Shown piece by piece: positions 9,916 through 23,000 of a DNA stretch of 64,000 bases. Source of the stretch: Azolla caroliniana (lineage: Eukaryota > Polypodiophyta); the NCBI GenBank assembly GCA_043228905.1, contig JBHGNT010000017.1, positions 5,642,001-5,706,000 of the forward strand, written 5' to 3'. Every line of letters begins with the position of its first letter. Position 1 is the stretch's first letter. Made by a program: the position numbers and the translations under genes. The notes below the pieces were generated by a model. It was given only the letters and a program-made list of their open reading frames with translations, was not told the origin of the DNA and ran no database searches.

Positions 9916-12900
9916 GTTTCCTTATTTTATGCTTACATTAGAAATCATCTCTAACATTGGTTGACATAATAATACGTTATTGGTAGTTTTGTGGAAGTTT
10001 GAGAAGACATGTGTAATTTTGGAGTTGATTTTCTTTTTCAACAACTTTTGACATTGAGTATCACATTTTGTAAGATAACTTACAGTAAACAATGGACCAA
10101 AACTATGTTCGTATTTTCTTTGGGTGAATTGACTACTCACTCCAAATAACGAAACGATTACGGATAGGTGATTTAAGACAAGATTCTATAGTTTAGCTAT
10201 CATCAAGCATGTATGGACATGTAAAGTACCATGTAAGTAGAAATGATGGGACTTGTGGAAAAGCATGACATAGAATTGACTCTGGTTTTCAACATCTACA
10301 GTTCACAAAAGATTCTCGATAGGCGTATATATGAGTCCACAAGGACTTTTGTATCTATATATTGGGGTTCTACGAAGGTCTATTGCATGCTCCATAAATG
10401 ATGAGTGAATCCCCTAAAGGAATTGGTGCAAAAATCAAAGAAATAGCTATGTCACTAAGAAGATGAATATAAACCTAAGCTATAAATAATAATGTTAATG
10501 TTAGTTGGATGTCAGTCTAAATATGCCACCACTTGATGAAGAAATGGAGACCCCAAACAAAATAATTAATGTTTTTCATATTAGCTATGAAAGGAATGCT
10601 CAATATTTTTATGGGATGCTGAAGGACATGCAAATTGCATAGTACATTTCAAGATGTCACGTGAGAAACCAAGATCATTTGGCCAAGGAGAATACCTTTT
10701 ATATATCCTGTGCACCAACATCGTAGAAGAGTTCCTATGGTGGAAAGAAGGTTGACAATTGATAAGATGAGAAAGAAAGAGAAGGGGTTGTGAGCACGGA
10801 CTACCAAAATTCATGACTAAAAAACAACTTTGTCCCAAACAAAGAGGTTCCTGGAACAAGCTATAAGCAGCACACAGACATGGAGGTTCCCACAAAGCAT
10901 CCAAAGATCTGAAGGTATGGACTAGGTAGAATAAGAGCTCAACATTGACATTGACTCCACACACAAGCAAGATGTCAAAAGCATTTCATGATCAATCTAA
11001 ATCATAGAATATAAATGGATACAAAGCCATGAGGATAAAGCAGATATAAAGATTTGCATGTGGATGGAGAGAAGGTTGAGGTCCTCATCACAAGGAATTA
11101 TAGAACCTCCTAGATTGAAGGAAATCTGGTTGTTCAAAACCAGAAAATAACATGCAAGATCACTAGCTAAGTATTGAACATTAACTTAGTAGCATGATAA
11201 ACATGTCTTCTATAGACTAAGCCTCACATGGAGTAATGTAAGCACATTAATGTACGCAGATTCCTAGCCCTGTGAGACATCTATGCAGTAGTGGCTACAT
11301 GTAAATGAACCTATAATTTCATGGGAATAACACCAAACCGCTATAAAAGAAATTCCTCTCGTAGTATGAAATAGCTAATTAATCATTAATCACACCATTT
11401 CATATCTCTCTCTTTTCTTGATTCTTTTCTTCTTCACTTGTGAGGGTCGGGATACCCTCCCCCCTCCCCACTTCTGGTGCTAGTAAAAGAGGAACGAAAA
11501 TTTATGTCCCTATGTACTCGAATATCCCCAAAGTCACTCGCACTCAAGACTAGAGAATAAAGATAATTGTGCCACTGATTAATTTGTACTATATTCTTGA
11601 GGCATTGAATAGATTAAATGTCAGCCACATCAGAGTTAATATAGTCTGGGGTTCACATATAAAAGGCCACCCTGGTAGGAGTATTAGACAAGAGATGAAA
11701 GGTGTTACAGAGGATTATGACTAGTACATAATTAGCGAGATTGATTAGCATGTAAATAATGAGTGATTAGCAGCAAGTGGCCTAAGGGTGATTCTTGGTG
11801 AGTAATATAGAGAGAGTGGATGATTTGCTACATATCATATACTCTTGTGAGTAGGAGTGAGCAAGCAGGCGAGATCTCTCATGGAGGCATGTATCCATAT
11901 ATGTTTGTGATGGAGAGAGATTCATCCAAACACCACCGCACCTGGTTTGCTAAGCCTTGATTTAACCAGGTGAATATGAGCATTAACCAGCCATTGCCAT
12001 TGACTGATGGTCTGGTCTTGCCGAATTTGACAGCCTGGAACATTCCCCAACCCACATTGGGGGGATGGAGGCCCTTGCTACACACCTCCAACATGTTCCC
12101 ATTTAGACTCCAAATTCATTTGACTAATTGTCTTGGTATTACCAGCAAAATGTGAATGTATCAAGTCCATTATAAAGTAGAATTTGCACACATAATTAAA
12201 TTTATATGTTAGCTTTCAGATAATTACACTAGCTCACATATTAACTTTGCAAATTCCTTTTACACAGCCATGCCATACGATAAAATACTTGACTGCTTGT
12301 GAAAAAAAAATACTTTGCAGAAGTTGGTATGGTTCTACTAAACCATGACATCTATCACACACTAAAATACTGGTTATTGATATGAGAGTGAACAAGGAAC
12401 TGTTCATAATTTATCTCCATTTGACATAACAGATTACCATTGAAAAATTTAGCTGTTCGCTCGTATAAGAAATAAACATGGGCACAGTATCGTTAAGATG
12501 AGAGACCCTAAGCAGCCTCTACACTTAATCATTACAATGTTCATTTCTTCACATTGGTTAGCTAGCCTTCAAACAAACAAACAAACATGTAATGGTTTAG
12601 TAAAAAAAAAAAACATAAGAAAACATTATGCGTACCTTATTCCCGCTTGAATGTTGATCCAAGGTTAATGCCAATTTACAATGAGATGTTGAGCTTCTTG
12701 TTGAATCTATCAGAAATCCTAAATGCTAACCAACCAAAAATACAATAAATTCAATGCCTTAAACAGTCAACTTTGTTGATTACTGATTATGCATGATTTG
12801 GCTAACAATGTAAAGAGTATAAACTATTACATGAAGACAATCAAGATGACAAACATACATACACATATTTTCTAATACTGTTTACAAAAGTTGCAATACC

Positions 12901-14104
12901 TTGATATATCAATTGAGCCTTCAAACTTCATTTATCATGATAGATACTACAAGTTGTCGCATAAAATTTGTTCGTGAGCTTAATTCTCCTAACCACATTT
13001 GATGACTCTGAATTCTGACATCTTTGTCAATAAATCTCATCCTGAATACAATAATGTACACAACATAATTCCCTTTTTGTGTAATAATGTACAAGTAATG
13101 AAAAGAAAATGAGTGGATCTTGTTTCACTTGGAGATTGGCATGAATAAACCTCTTTGTTAACATCATGGTAATACAGGAAAACCATTAACAGTGTTTCCT
13201 CATATCTCAGTGTATATGGCATCATCATTATATCTCGTTGTTCAGTCATTCATTTTTGTGGGCCAAATTTTAGATGGTATTCAAGTTTTTGCAACATGAC
13301 TTGATTTGAGGACTAGTTTCTAAGATTTGATTTGACATACATGCATGTTCATTGTCATTTCAAAGGCTTTAGGCCTTTTGATCACATTTCAGGTGTCAAC
13401 ATACCCAAACTTCGGGTGGATCTGGTAAAAATTCGGCATGTACTAATTACATTCTACTCTAGATATTGAGGGCACACTAGTTTCAAAATAGAGTCTATGC
13501 ATATGAATTTAATATATCAACACACTTTTCAAATCCAAGGTTTCCATATTTTGGTATGAAGAACCATACTTACCTCATCTAACTTTAGCCAGAAGAATTA
13601 AGCAATATAAGTGTCATTTTTTATGTCCAGTAAATAAAACTACAATGCATATTTTGATTCAGAAGAAAAGATTACAACGCAGTGCCGTGACGAAGTCATG
13701 CTATAAAGTTACACAGATTCATGATAAAAATAACAAGAGGTAAACACCAAAATGCCCCTAAATTTAAGGATACATTCTACCTCGATAAAACCAGTCATTA
13801 TCAAAATGGCACAAACGCCCCCCAGCATTTGGGTTATATTTGGGCTGAAATAAACCCCTTATGTTTTCGAAATGTATATTTAGGATTAAATTACCCTAAT
13901 AAACCTACTTTATTATCATAGCGAGAGGTTCTACTAATCTCTGAAAACTATGGGAGTATTGTCACAGATTTTGGAAAACAAGAGGGTCTTATGCAAAATG
14001 TTGAGACTAAAGTGTGTATTTTGATGTTTTTCACTACCATTAAAAAGAAGGAAAGCAAAAAGACCTTTTGTTTTTCTTTTTGTTTAGAAACATAATGAAC
14101 TTCT
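9916..14104. other. Spacer, no gene recognised
   Basis: Mostly AT-rich. A TATA-like GCTATAAAAG at about 11340 is followed by CT-rich sequence, which could be an old LTR promoter, but no LTR ends were found. No coding similarity was recognised on either strand. Confidence 0.3.
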
Positions 14105-14129
14105 TCAATGGGGATGGAGGGCAATGTAC

Positions 14130-14620
14130 CTTGTAGGAGGGTCTGCTCTAGTTCCCCCGGGGACACTGGCATGTTGGAGGGCCTCTTCAAGGAGCAAAGA
14201 GAAGAGGGGGTCATCCTGATCAGCGATGGCGGCAATGACGATCGTGGATGAATCGTGCGAATCAGCGGAACGGATGCCGCCGCCATAGCCATAGCCATAG
14301 CCAGGAGGAGCAGGGGTCCTACAATGAGGGGGTGCCGATGACGATGACGGAGCGGGTGGGCGGCGATGGTAGTGCCGGTTGTGCTTCTGCTGAGGCGTGG
14401 TTGGGTATGGATTTGGGTTGTGAAGGTATTTGTGATAGTGGGGCGTGTTAGGGTTTTGGACCCAAGGGGGATTAGGCGGCAGTGGATCGATGGAGGAGGA
14501 GAAAAAGGGGCCACAGTAGTAATTACAAACGTCGCTTGACAGGTTAGATTTGGCGGATGAAGAAGAAGCAGAAGCAGAAGCCCCTCTCTGCTTGCTCCTC
14601 TGTCGCCTCCTACCCTCCAT
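14130..14620 (-). CDS. Probable first coding exon of an unrecognised Ser/Pro/His-rich protein
   Basis: From the ATG at 14620 the minus strand encodes a basic start (MEGRRRQRSKQRG), a serine run, then a proline- and histidine-rich middle (HYHKYLHNPNPYP, HRRPPAPSSSS), a glycine/tyrosine patch (GYGYGYGGG) and an acidic end (IADQDDPLFSLLLEEAL). I do not recognise the family. The frame can be spliced at a good donor (AAG|GTACAT) at 14130/14129, giving 163 codons plus two bases; unspliced it stops soon after. GC content is far above the surroundings, as is common for plant first exons. No downstream exon could be identified with confidence. An overlapping frame on the same strand is also open, probably a by-product of GC-rich composition. 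Confidence 0.4.
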
Positions 14621-14734
14621 TTTTGCCTCCTGCACCCACAGAATGACCCTTCATTTTTCCCCATTTACGAAAACTCTTCTTTCTTTCCTAATTTAATCAA
14701 AGCATTTCCAATTGAAGCACCTTTTGCATTTGTA

Positions 14735-15045
14735 CTTTCTTTGCTGCTTTTCTGCTTTTCTGCTTTTTGTGCTTTTTGTGCTTTCTTTACTTTCTTTACA
14801 TTATTTGCTTCTGTGATTTTGTGCTTTCTATGTTTCCTTCGCTTTTTTTGCTTTTTGTGCTTTCTTTGCTTTTGTGCTTTCTTTGCTTTTGTGCTTTTGT
14901 GCTTTCTTTACTTTTGTGCTTTCTTTGCTTTTGTGCTTTTGTGTTATGTGGTTTTGTGCTTTCTATGCTTCCTAAGTTCCTTCCCTTTCTTTACTTTTTT
15001 GCTTTTGAGCTTTTTGTGCTTTTTGTGCTTTTTGTGCTTTTAAAT
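14735..15045 (+). repeat. Pyrimidine-rich minisatellite, TTTGTGCTTTC-type units
   Basis: Short units built from TTTGTGC and TTTC(T)TTGC are reiterated across about 300 bases with variable spacing. Three frames stay open because of the composition; they are not genes. Confidence 0.8.
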
Positions 15046-15540
15046 CTAAATGCCTTGCCCGTGCTCGTTTTCGAACCATAACTAGGTGGTGGTACGTACG
15101 CAGAAAATATCAACAGGAATATGTTTGTTCCATCTATCTCTACATGTCACGTTATTGTGATGTGGCGTGCTCGAGGGTGGGAAAAACCGGCGAAAGGGGG
15201 GAGTCAAAAATGTGCATGTGCAATGTGTGTGCACACAAAAGCGATTAATTGTGCATATGCAAAATAAAAAAAAGGAAAAGAAAGGGTGAAAAGGAGGTAT
15301 AGAAGCTCGTGCAAAAAGTAAGAGAGAGGAGAGATAAAAGGTAGAGAGGAGACAGGCTATAAATGTATAGAGCTAGAATTATATATTATATAAGAGAGAG
15401 TTAGTGGGCTAGTGAATAGTCACATTTACTATAAGCTAGAGGTGTATGGTTTGAATCTAGTCTTATAGTACAGCGTGATTTAAGGAATTTTATTCCTTTT
15501 TCATTGAAGACTAATTTGGCGACCCCCCCTTCTTTTTTTC

Positions 15541-15551
15541 CTATAAAAGGA
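15541..15551 (+). promoter_or_regulatory. TATA box, probably of an LTR
   Basis: CTATAAAAGGA is a strong plant TATA element. It precedes GC-rich, gene-free sequence and the repeat arrays of the presumed retroelement. Confidence 0.45.
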
Positions 15552-16046
15552 GGTCGAGGGGGGCTCATTCAGAATGACGTTTTGGGAGGAGGAGACTATC
15601 GCCAATTTTCCTTTGAAGCTCTTCATCTCCTTATTCACCACTTCTCTTCATCTCATACCCCTTCATCCCCCCCCATCGCCACGTGCTCGTCTTATTCGCG
15701 TCGGCACTCGAAGTGCTCGTGAGCCCAAGCTTCGTTGGTTCGATGTTGCTCTGCCCCGTTTGTCGTTGCGAGCCCGTGTGCTCGCCGTTCGGGTGGTCGT
15801 GGTTCGTTGGGATTGGCATTTTGGTGGTGCTCGTGTGTTCATCTTCGACGTGTTCGGTTTTGCCTTGTCCCTAAGGGCATTTAATATTTATGTTTTGATT
15901 GAGCTTGTGGTTAACTATAAGTTGTCATTGTAAACAAAACCCCATTTTCTAAAGGGTCCTCTTGCGTTAGAATCGAACACGTATTTATCTCTTTGGTCAA
16001 TATCATTCGTGTTTCTTTCTCTCCTTCTTTCTTTATTCATGTCTTT

Positions 16047-16465
16047 CTTGTACGTTTGGTCGTCTTGTGACGAGGGGACCGTTCAGGCTTGCCCATGCAC
16101 CTCTCCTCCTCATAAAGGCGTACGAGCATTTGTATGTGTGTTTGTGTCTTCCTTATACGTTCGGTCGTCTTGTGACGAGGGGACCGTTCGGGCTTGCCCA
16201 TGCACCTCTCCTCCTCATAAAGGCGTACGAGCATTTGTGTGTGTGTTTGTGTCTTCCTCGTACGTTCGGCCGTCTTGTGACGAGGGGACCGTTCAGGCTT
16301 GCCCGTGCACCTCTCCTCCTCATAAAGGCGTACGAGCATTTGTGCGTGTGTTTTGTGTCTTCCTCGTACGTTCGACGTCTTGTGACGAGGGAGCGTTCAG
16401 GCACGCCCATGCACCTCTCCTCCTCATAAAGACATACGGACATTCGTGTTTGTGTTATTGTCCCC
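16047..16465 (+). repeat. Tandem array, four units of ~105 bp
   Basis: Units start at about 16047, 16152, 16257 and 16363 and each contain CGTCTTGTGACGAGG, TTGCCCATGCACCTCTCC and AAAGGCGTACGAGCATTTG. The first three are very similar; the fourth has small deletions. The 105-bp period is a multiple of three, so several frames remain open on both strands and yield repetitive peptides. These are not taken as proteins. Confidence 0.9.
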
Positions 16466-16548
16466 TTGTGCGTTCATGTTGTGTGCTCATCTTGCTTGTA
16501 CCCATTTGGTCACTTGGCTCATACGGTGATCTCGGAAGGTCGACGAGT

Positions 16549-16925
16549 CGTGATCAACGAGAGCCACTGGCCTCACAAAACAAAGGGCAACGAGACCTTA
16601 CTCGGGAAGGGGTCAGGAAGTAGTATTGTCGTAAAGCAAACCTCGGGTCTTCTCTATCCCTTGAGTACTCCCTAGTCCAAGACCCATGTAGTCCCGCCCA
16701 AGTAACACACGTGCGCGAAACTTCGCGACATAAATTGGTAGTCGTGATCAACGAGAGCCACCGGCCTCACAAAACAAAGGGCAACGAGACCTTGCTCGGG
16801 AAGGGGTCGGGAATTAGTATTGTCGTAAAGCAAACCTCGGGTCTTCTCTATCCCTTGAGTACTCCCTAGTCCGAGACCCCCATGGTCCCGCCCAAGCAAC
16901 ACACGTGCGCGAAACTTCGTGACAA
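16549..16925 (+). repeat. Tandem duplication, two units of ~194 bp
   Basis: Two nearly identical units begin at about 16549 and 16743 with CGTGATCAACGAGAGCCAC and end with CGCGAAACTTCGCG (16714-16727) or its mutated form (16908-16921). The GTCC(A/G)AGACCC ... CCCGCC part matches the Copia leader at 1059-1085. Confidence 0.9.
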
Positions 16926-16930
16926 CGTGT

Positions 16931-19662
16931 TAGTGACTTATGAGATATTTGAGTGACTACAGAGTTGCATACAATCTCACCCATCATAAAAGGTTGTTTG
17001 AATACATGTTGTCCTATGAGTTGCATTACTTCTCTTGTCCCTCGACCCTTTTACGTAGTTCGGATCGATTTTTATTTTCATGTAACTCTGGCTCAATTGC
17101 ATTGAATCCTACTTAACATGGCATGTCATGTAACACTGGCCCAATACCACTAGGGCCTACTTATTATCCCATGTGACACAACTTCACAACCCATGAGATC
17201 AATGAGCAATTAGAAAAAGTTAAAACAACATCAGTTATACATGTGCACTTTTTTTTCAAAGAAAACATCCCTTTTTTGGCCAACTTCCCAATAAAATCCT
17301 ACAATGAAGATTGTACGATGGATAAGTTATTCAATTTTCCTTACAAAATGGGAATTACCGATGGAAACCTGAAATTTAGTTATGACTAGGGCAACAATGT
17401 TGGCATACAAGCAAGCATGTGAAGGTGACATTAGTTAGTGTCATGTTGTAGTGACTTGCGTCATCAAGTCATCATAGTGGTGTCAGCTTTGGGTATTGTA
17501 AATTTTTTTTAAAGAGAACTCGTTTTTGTTTTAACCTTTAGATGTCTTTAACAATTATGGTTTTTTTCCTAATAAAGCTAGTTGCTCCATTCTCTCACAT
17601 CAATAGTATTTTGCCCCTAGTGTTTCTTGCATCCTAATGTTCCCTGTCCTCGATACAATCCTCCTTATCACCATCGTCAAATTATTGCCATTATTATCAT
17701 CATTGTTTCTTCCTCATATTAAGTTTTTTGATTTAGATGATCATTCAACTTTTATCATTATTTCATATGGGTATCGGCATCACACATTCTGTATTCAGAG
17801 AAGGATATGAAATGTTTTGTTTTTGCCCATTCCTTCAACATTCTTTGTCATGGATTTTATTCTTGCTTTAGGCATCAAAACTTTAATTGTAACTCATAGT
17901 GTACTTCCTTCCATTTCTAGGTTCCTTTGGTAAATCTATGTATGAATTTGAACCAAGTTTTGCAAAATTGTTGATTTGAGAATTAAATGAGACATTCCAA
18001 AATTCCAAGTATTTGAATGACCATATGGAGGCCTTGCATGGTAGAAGTTCTTCCTAAGTTACACACACTATATGGGTGCAATTTCAAATGACTTAAATCC
18101 TTGTTTCTCCTTTCATAGAAGCCTGAGCATGCAGTTGATAAGTTGCTATCTAGTGGCAAACCCATGAGAAAACCCCCATATCATGTAGCTACCAAAATTG
18201 AGGAAACAATCGACCACAAAATGTGACATACTTACTATACCAGGTGTCTTTCATCTGTTCCTTTCTCCTTGGCCCAAATCCATGTTGTTGATTTAAGAAA
18301 AGGATGGAATGATGTCGCACACACTTTTGTTATGGATAAAATATGCGGTTCCTTTAATTTATAAGTTAAGATTCATCAACTTTGGGGTGCTCGTTATTTA
18401 GACAAAAACGACTTTTGTGTTAGGAAATCATAAAGTTCGTGTATATAATAGGGATGATATCCATAAAACGACATTTCATGCACTTCTTGCCGATTATGAG
18501 ATTTTAGTAATAGCTTCCAATCTTATGCAACTTCAACCTTGTTTATAAGACTTAACAAATGGCGCTTCGTCCATTATTTCATTGTCATCTTGGATTCATC
18601 ACATCTGTAGTCCATTGCAAGGCATGCATTTACAACATCAACAAAGAGTTATTGTTTTGGTCTTTGTAATGCTTTGTATGCAAGAGCTTCCCAAAGGGGT
18701 TACATTTTCAAATAAAAATCAATGCCTAGGCCATATTGTGTAAGTTGATGCTATCCAAATGAATTCGGGTTCACATATTTATATTTTTGTATTTTTAAAG
18801 TGTTGCATTGTTTTAGAGTCTCTCTCATCTTGGGGATTGTTCAAAAGAGTTTCATGTTATTGTTGTCTTGGCCAACTCCTATTAAAAACCAGTCACGATG
18901 AGTATAACATAGTCATTCCCATGACAAACTATGTAGTTAGATAACATGGGTCACCCCTTGATTCTTTTGGGATCGTGGTCTGCAACACCAAACGTTTGAG
19001 TGGCTTAGCAACATTATCAAGGACAAATCCTTGAACATGGAATGTTTACCACAATTGTCAAAAATAGGGCTAATATTTCTAATTTCCCCAAAGTAGCACT
19101 TTATCATAATTCTCAATTATTTGTAGATTTTTAGTAAAGTGGTAAAACTCTCAACAATATTTGTCAAAAAAATAATCCAAAAGTTTTCAAATCTTTAGAA
19201 ATAGTCCCTAATTGATTGCCAAGTAGAGGGACATCTAAAACCGTAATAAATCGATTCTCTTAATTGTGTATGTCAATATTGGATTGACATTTCTTGAGAA
19301 CAATGCATTTACATTATGCATGAACTGTAACGTGTTTTGGATTCATATAAAAAGTGGAGTTGTCATAAATTAGTAATCAAGTTGTGAGGGGGAGTGTGCT
19401 AAAGGATTATTTTTCAAGGTTAAGACCATTCCTTCATAGGTAGGAATAATGTGAGGACTATAGTAGTTACGACTTACAAATATAGAATCATGAATGTGTA
19501 CAAGGGCATATGGTCCATGTGTAGAGCCCATGTGTGAAGTCTAGGAATGGCATGGGTGAATAAAAATGATATATTTGATGGTTAGGGAATCAAGAAGAGT
19601 CATGGTGTAGTGGCAAAAGATATAGAATCATAAGTATTAGATGTGCTAGCTTCCGCAAAAAA
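16931..19662. other. Spacer, no gene recognised
   Basis: AT-rich. A weak two-copy repeat of about 49 bases begins at 17079 (CATGTAACTCTGGCTCAAT / CATGTAACACTGGCCCAAT). No coding similarity was recognised. Confidence 0.4.
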
Positions 19663-20037
19663 ACAAATGTCGTAAAGATTTTTATTTTTATTTTTATTTT
19701 ATTTCCAAAAAAAACTCCTTCCATTAGTTATAAAATTTTACAAATGAGATTATTATGTACAAATCCCTGTAGGGACACGATAGTTCCATCTTATGTGGAT
19801 ACCCAATGACTCAAAAAAGGGAGAGGACGACCATTGTTGGATAAAGGCTATTCGTTGTCTTTTGACTCCATCGGAGCCGCCCTTGAGGCCATCATATTGG
19901 CTCTTTAGAGTGGCTACAATTTCACTCCATATCTCTTGCAGTAACCTTGTTGGATGTGCAGTTTGGTTGGAGAAGACCCGTCTACACCGTTGTTTCCATA
20001 GAATCCAAAGAGTTATTGGACAAATGTCGTAAAGATT
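19663..20037 (-). mobile_element. 5'-truncated LINE insertion with 18-bp target-site duplication
   Basis: The 18-base sequence ACAAATGTCGTAAAGATT occurs at 19663-19680 and again at 20020-20037. Between them, on the minus strand, is the 3' end of a plant LINE: the translation from 20019 runs PITLWILWKQRCRRVF and continues to IRWNYRVP near 19780, typical of the sequence after the zf-RVT domain. The insert finishes in an A-rich tail (AAATAAAATAAAAATAAAAA, minus strand) directly against the left duplication. Truncated 5' end, A-rich 3' tail and flanking duplication together are the signature of target-primed reverse transcription. Confidence 0.9.
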
Positions 20038-23000
20038 ATCTAAACACATAACTACATTGCCTGAATGATATATATATATATAATCTATGATAACTCGTCT
20101 CAATCAGCGCTTGGAAAAGAAAAAGGGAAAGGGAAATAAATTCTCTTTTTTTTACATTCATATTTTTTTGTTAATCGGCGTTTTCATCCCTTATCCTTTA
20201 CTTTGTGACATCATGGAATTTTGTAAATGCCCTAAAACATGCTCCGATGCTTTTTAATATTCATACTAGTTAGCTAATAGGTGTGGTTTTAAAAAGGACA
20301 AAATCAAGCGTGGTGTTATCCAAATTTCAAAACATAAAAAATTATGCAACTCATGGATAGTTTGGCATAGAATGTGTACATTGCACAATTGACAATGTGG
20401 AATCAATCATACATTCAACCATGGGAATCCACAAAAAATATAAAGAACGGAATTGTAGATGTTGTCGACGAATGCTCATAAGTTTTGTTTTGATGTTATT
20501 TGACAAATAATACTCATACATTTTATTTACATAGCTACATGAAATTTGGGAGGTACTTTGACATGGCAAAGCACTATTCATACAAAGAAACAAATACTTT
20601 TGTCTAGCTCCCGGCCCACTAATATTTAGCTACCTTTCTAAAACTTTTCTTTCACCAAGTTGAGGATGCATGTTGTTCTCTCCCCCAATATAATCGCGAC
20701 AACATAGAATCTAGTCTCATGGAACAAACATCAATGTTTAACTGTTGGAGTTCAGAAAACACAGTAAAATGGGAAATTTGCAATCATACCATTTACCTTT
20801 ACTAAAGAAGATCCATAAATATTGGCTATGCACAACAACACACCATCCTTCTAATGGACCCCATGTATGGCACCCAAATTTCTATGTACGTTATACATCA
20901 TGTGAAGAGTGTGAGAAACAAAGAAATTAGTTTTTTTTGACACTTATCTCTTGAATTAACTTTGACATTATGATGTTTATGATAAAAACGAGGCGGATTT
21001 TGTGCATTCAATTTCATTGAAGGGCTAGTTATGATCATAGCGTCTTTATATTTCAAGTTCATCTATAGAGAATAGTTAAATACATTCGTGTTCTATTTAT
21101 ATTTCATTGCTCTTGGCTTCATTTTAGTTTTAACTTGTAAGTATCAACCTTTTCTCACTTACATGAAAATGGTGTTGCTAGGTTATGAAAAGCAATCAAA
21201 GGATTTCATGACCCAAATGAACCGACAACAATAAATTGTTAGGAGCTTAAAGCTAGTTAAAGAAGTGCATTCCGTGAAAGAGTGACCCTAAAAAGTTTTC
21301 TAAGGATGGACACAAAAGTGATTTAAATGTAACATGGTTAATGATGTGTGTGTGTGTGTGTGTGTTTAAGTTCATGAACCATGTGTGTCAAATGATTTTC
21401 TTTCTTTCTTTAATAATATAAGGAGTACAACTGTAATTCGCAATGATTGAGGCATGCATGATGGAGGATGACCTTGTGAGGGTGTAACAACAATTCGAGA
21501 AGCGACCTTTGGATGTAGTGGAAGCCGAGTTAGGAAGGAAAGTGAAATATTCTCAAGCTAGGGACGGAAGACACGACATACATTTTGAGTCATTTTCTTC
21601 CGTTCAAACTCGAGATGTTTCATTATTTATGTGCAAGATTCATATGCAAGAGACACACTTGTTCTATTGCATTAAGGTTTTAAAGAGGGCAGTAGGTGTG
21701 GTTGGTTGTTGGTCAATGTAGTGTTTTTTGTTCATGTTTAAAAGTTTGGACTTTGTGTAGACTTTAGGTTTCTCTTATTCCTTTGTTTTTATTCAATAGA
21801 TATTGTTAAGGGGAGGGAGGGGCCCTTTTGTGAGGGATTAAGTGAAACTCGATGCTTCTAAAGAACAAACAAAATAAAGAACTTGGTAATCAAAAATATA
21901 TTTTCAACCTCTTTCTTTTATTTTGCTTTTTAACGTTGTTGTGCTCTAGGAGTTTCCATAACTTCTTGAACACGCGTCATCTTTTTCCACTTGCGTGACA
22001 CGTCCTAGTTTTTGTCACATTCTCTCTCTCTCCCGTCTAAACCGCAACAACTTTGTCAACGCTTAAAAAATCATATTGTAAGTTTATTGGACACTATAAG
22101 GGTGTTGGCTACTTGTAGATGAATTAGATTGTATGTCCTCAAGCATTGTGGATAATTGAATAGGAAATGTCACATCGTTCTGCTCAAGATCCAACAATGA
22201 GCAATCGCATCGTCCAAGTATGTCGCAAGTCGCACCCAAAAGCTCATCAACCTGAATGTTGTGGGAAAAAATATAGAACACAAGATGTTAAACAAAGACA
22301 ACTTCTTGTGGTAGCTATGCACACCCTGCCTTTTGGTCTCATGAGGACAACACTATGTTAGTTCCAAATTTTAGCTCTATTTGTTTATGTCCAATCTCTT
22401 CACTTTTTTACTTATAATTATGGAGGAACTGGATGCAAAAGCAAGAGACTCGTTCTTATAGCCTACAAGTTAATGACAATTGTCACCATTTATAACTTTT
22501 TTAATGCCACGAATCACATGGACGAAACTATCAGATAATATGTTAATACTAATAACACAATGCCCCAAGATATATGTGTGCACATTACTTGTGATTCTCA
22601 CCCTGAATTCAATAGTTTATGTGGAGTAGGATTATCTTTACACATAGAATATACATTTCTATTAAAATATCATTTAAAAACATTCATCGAAAGTCTTATT
22701 TTGCAACGGAGTGGTTTCTATTGGAATTTTGAGTTGAGTTAATTAAAAGTAGACAAGAAAAATCAAACTTTCTGACGTGTTATCACTTCTATCTTTGGTT
22801 GGAGTGCACACTGTAATGGCATATACTTGGAACAAGCAAGGACAATATGCTCAATTAATGCACCAACTTTCGTGACATATAAAAAATCACTCATAACGCT
22901 TGTCTAGAAGCATTCACATTGCTTTTCTCACTTCCTTATTTATCTAATATGAGGAGCAGAGTGGGCACTAATGGCTAGGCTCTTTCTTGCACAACAAGTT

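Larger units (their letters stand above)
15400..16930 (+). mobile_element. Probable LTR-retrotransposon remnant (LTR plus repeat-rich leader)
   Basis: A TATA box (CTATAAAAGG at about 15541) is followed by a GC-rich 5'-UTR-like stretch, then two tandem repeat arrays (16047-16465 and 16549-16925). The second array shares the GTCCAAGACCC ... CGCGAAACTTCGCG block with the leader of the Copia element at 1-1696, which is the main reason for assigning it to a retroelement. I could not place LTR ends or a primer binding site and no gag or pol frame is present. Confidence 0.4.

Noticed and set aside
10581-10970. 129-codon minus-strand frame
   Set aside because: No recognisable motif, no splice or promoter context; likely chance.
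14741-15081. Cys/Phe/Leu-rich frames of about 100 codons
   Set aside because: They are translations of the TTTGTGCTTTC minisatellite.
16009-16623. 204-codon frame with Cys-rich repeats (SCDEGTVQACPCTSPPHKG type)
   Set aside because: The period is 105 bp, so all registers stay open on both strands; no start context or family supports a protein.
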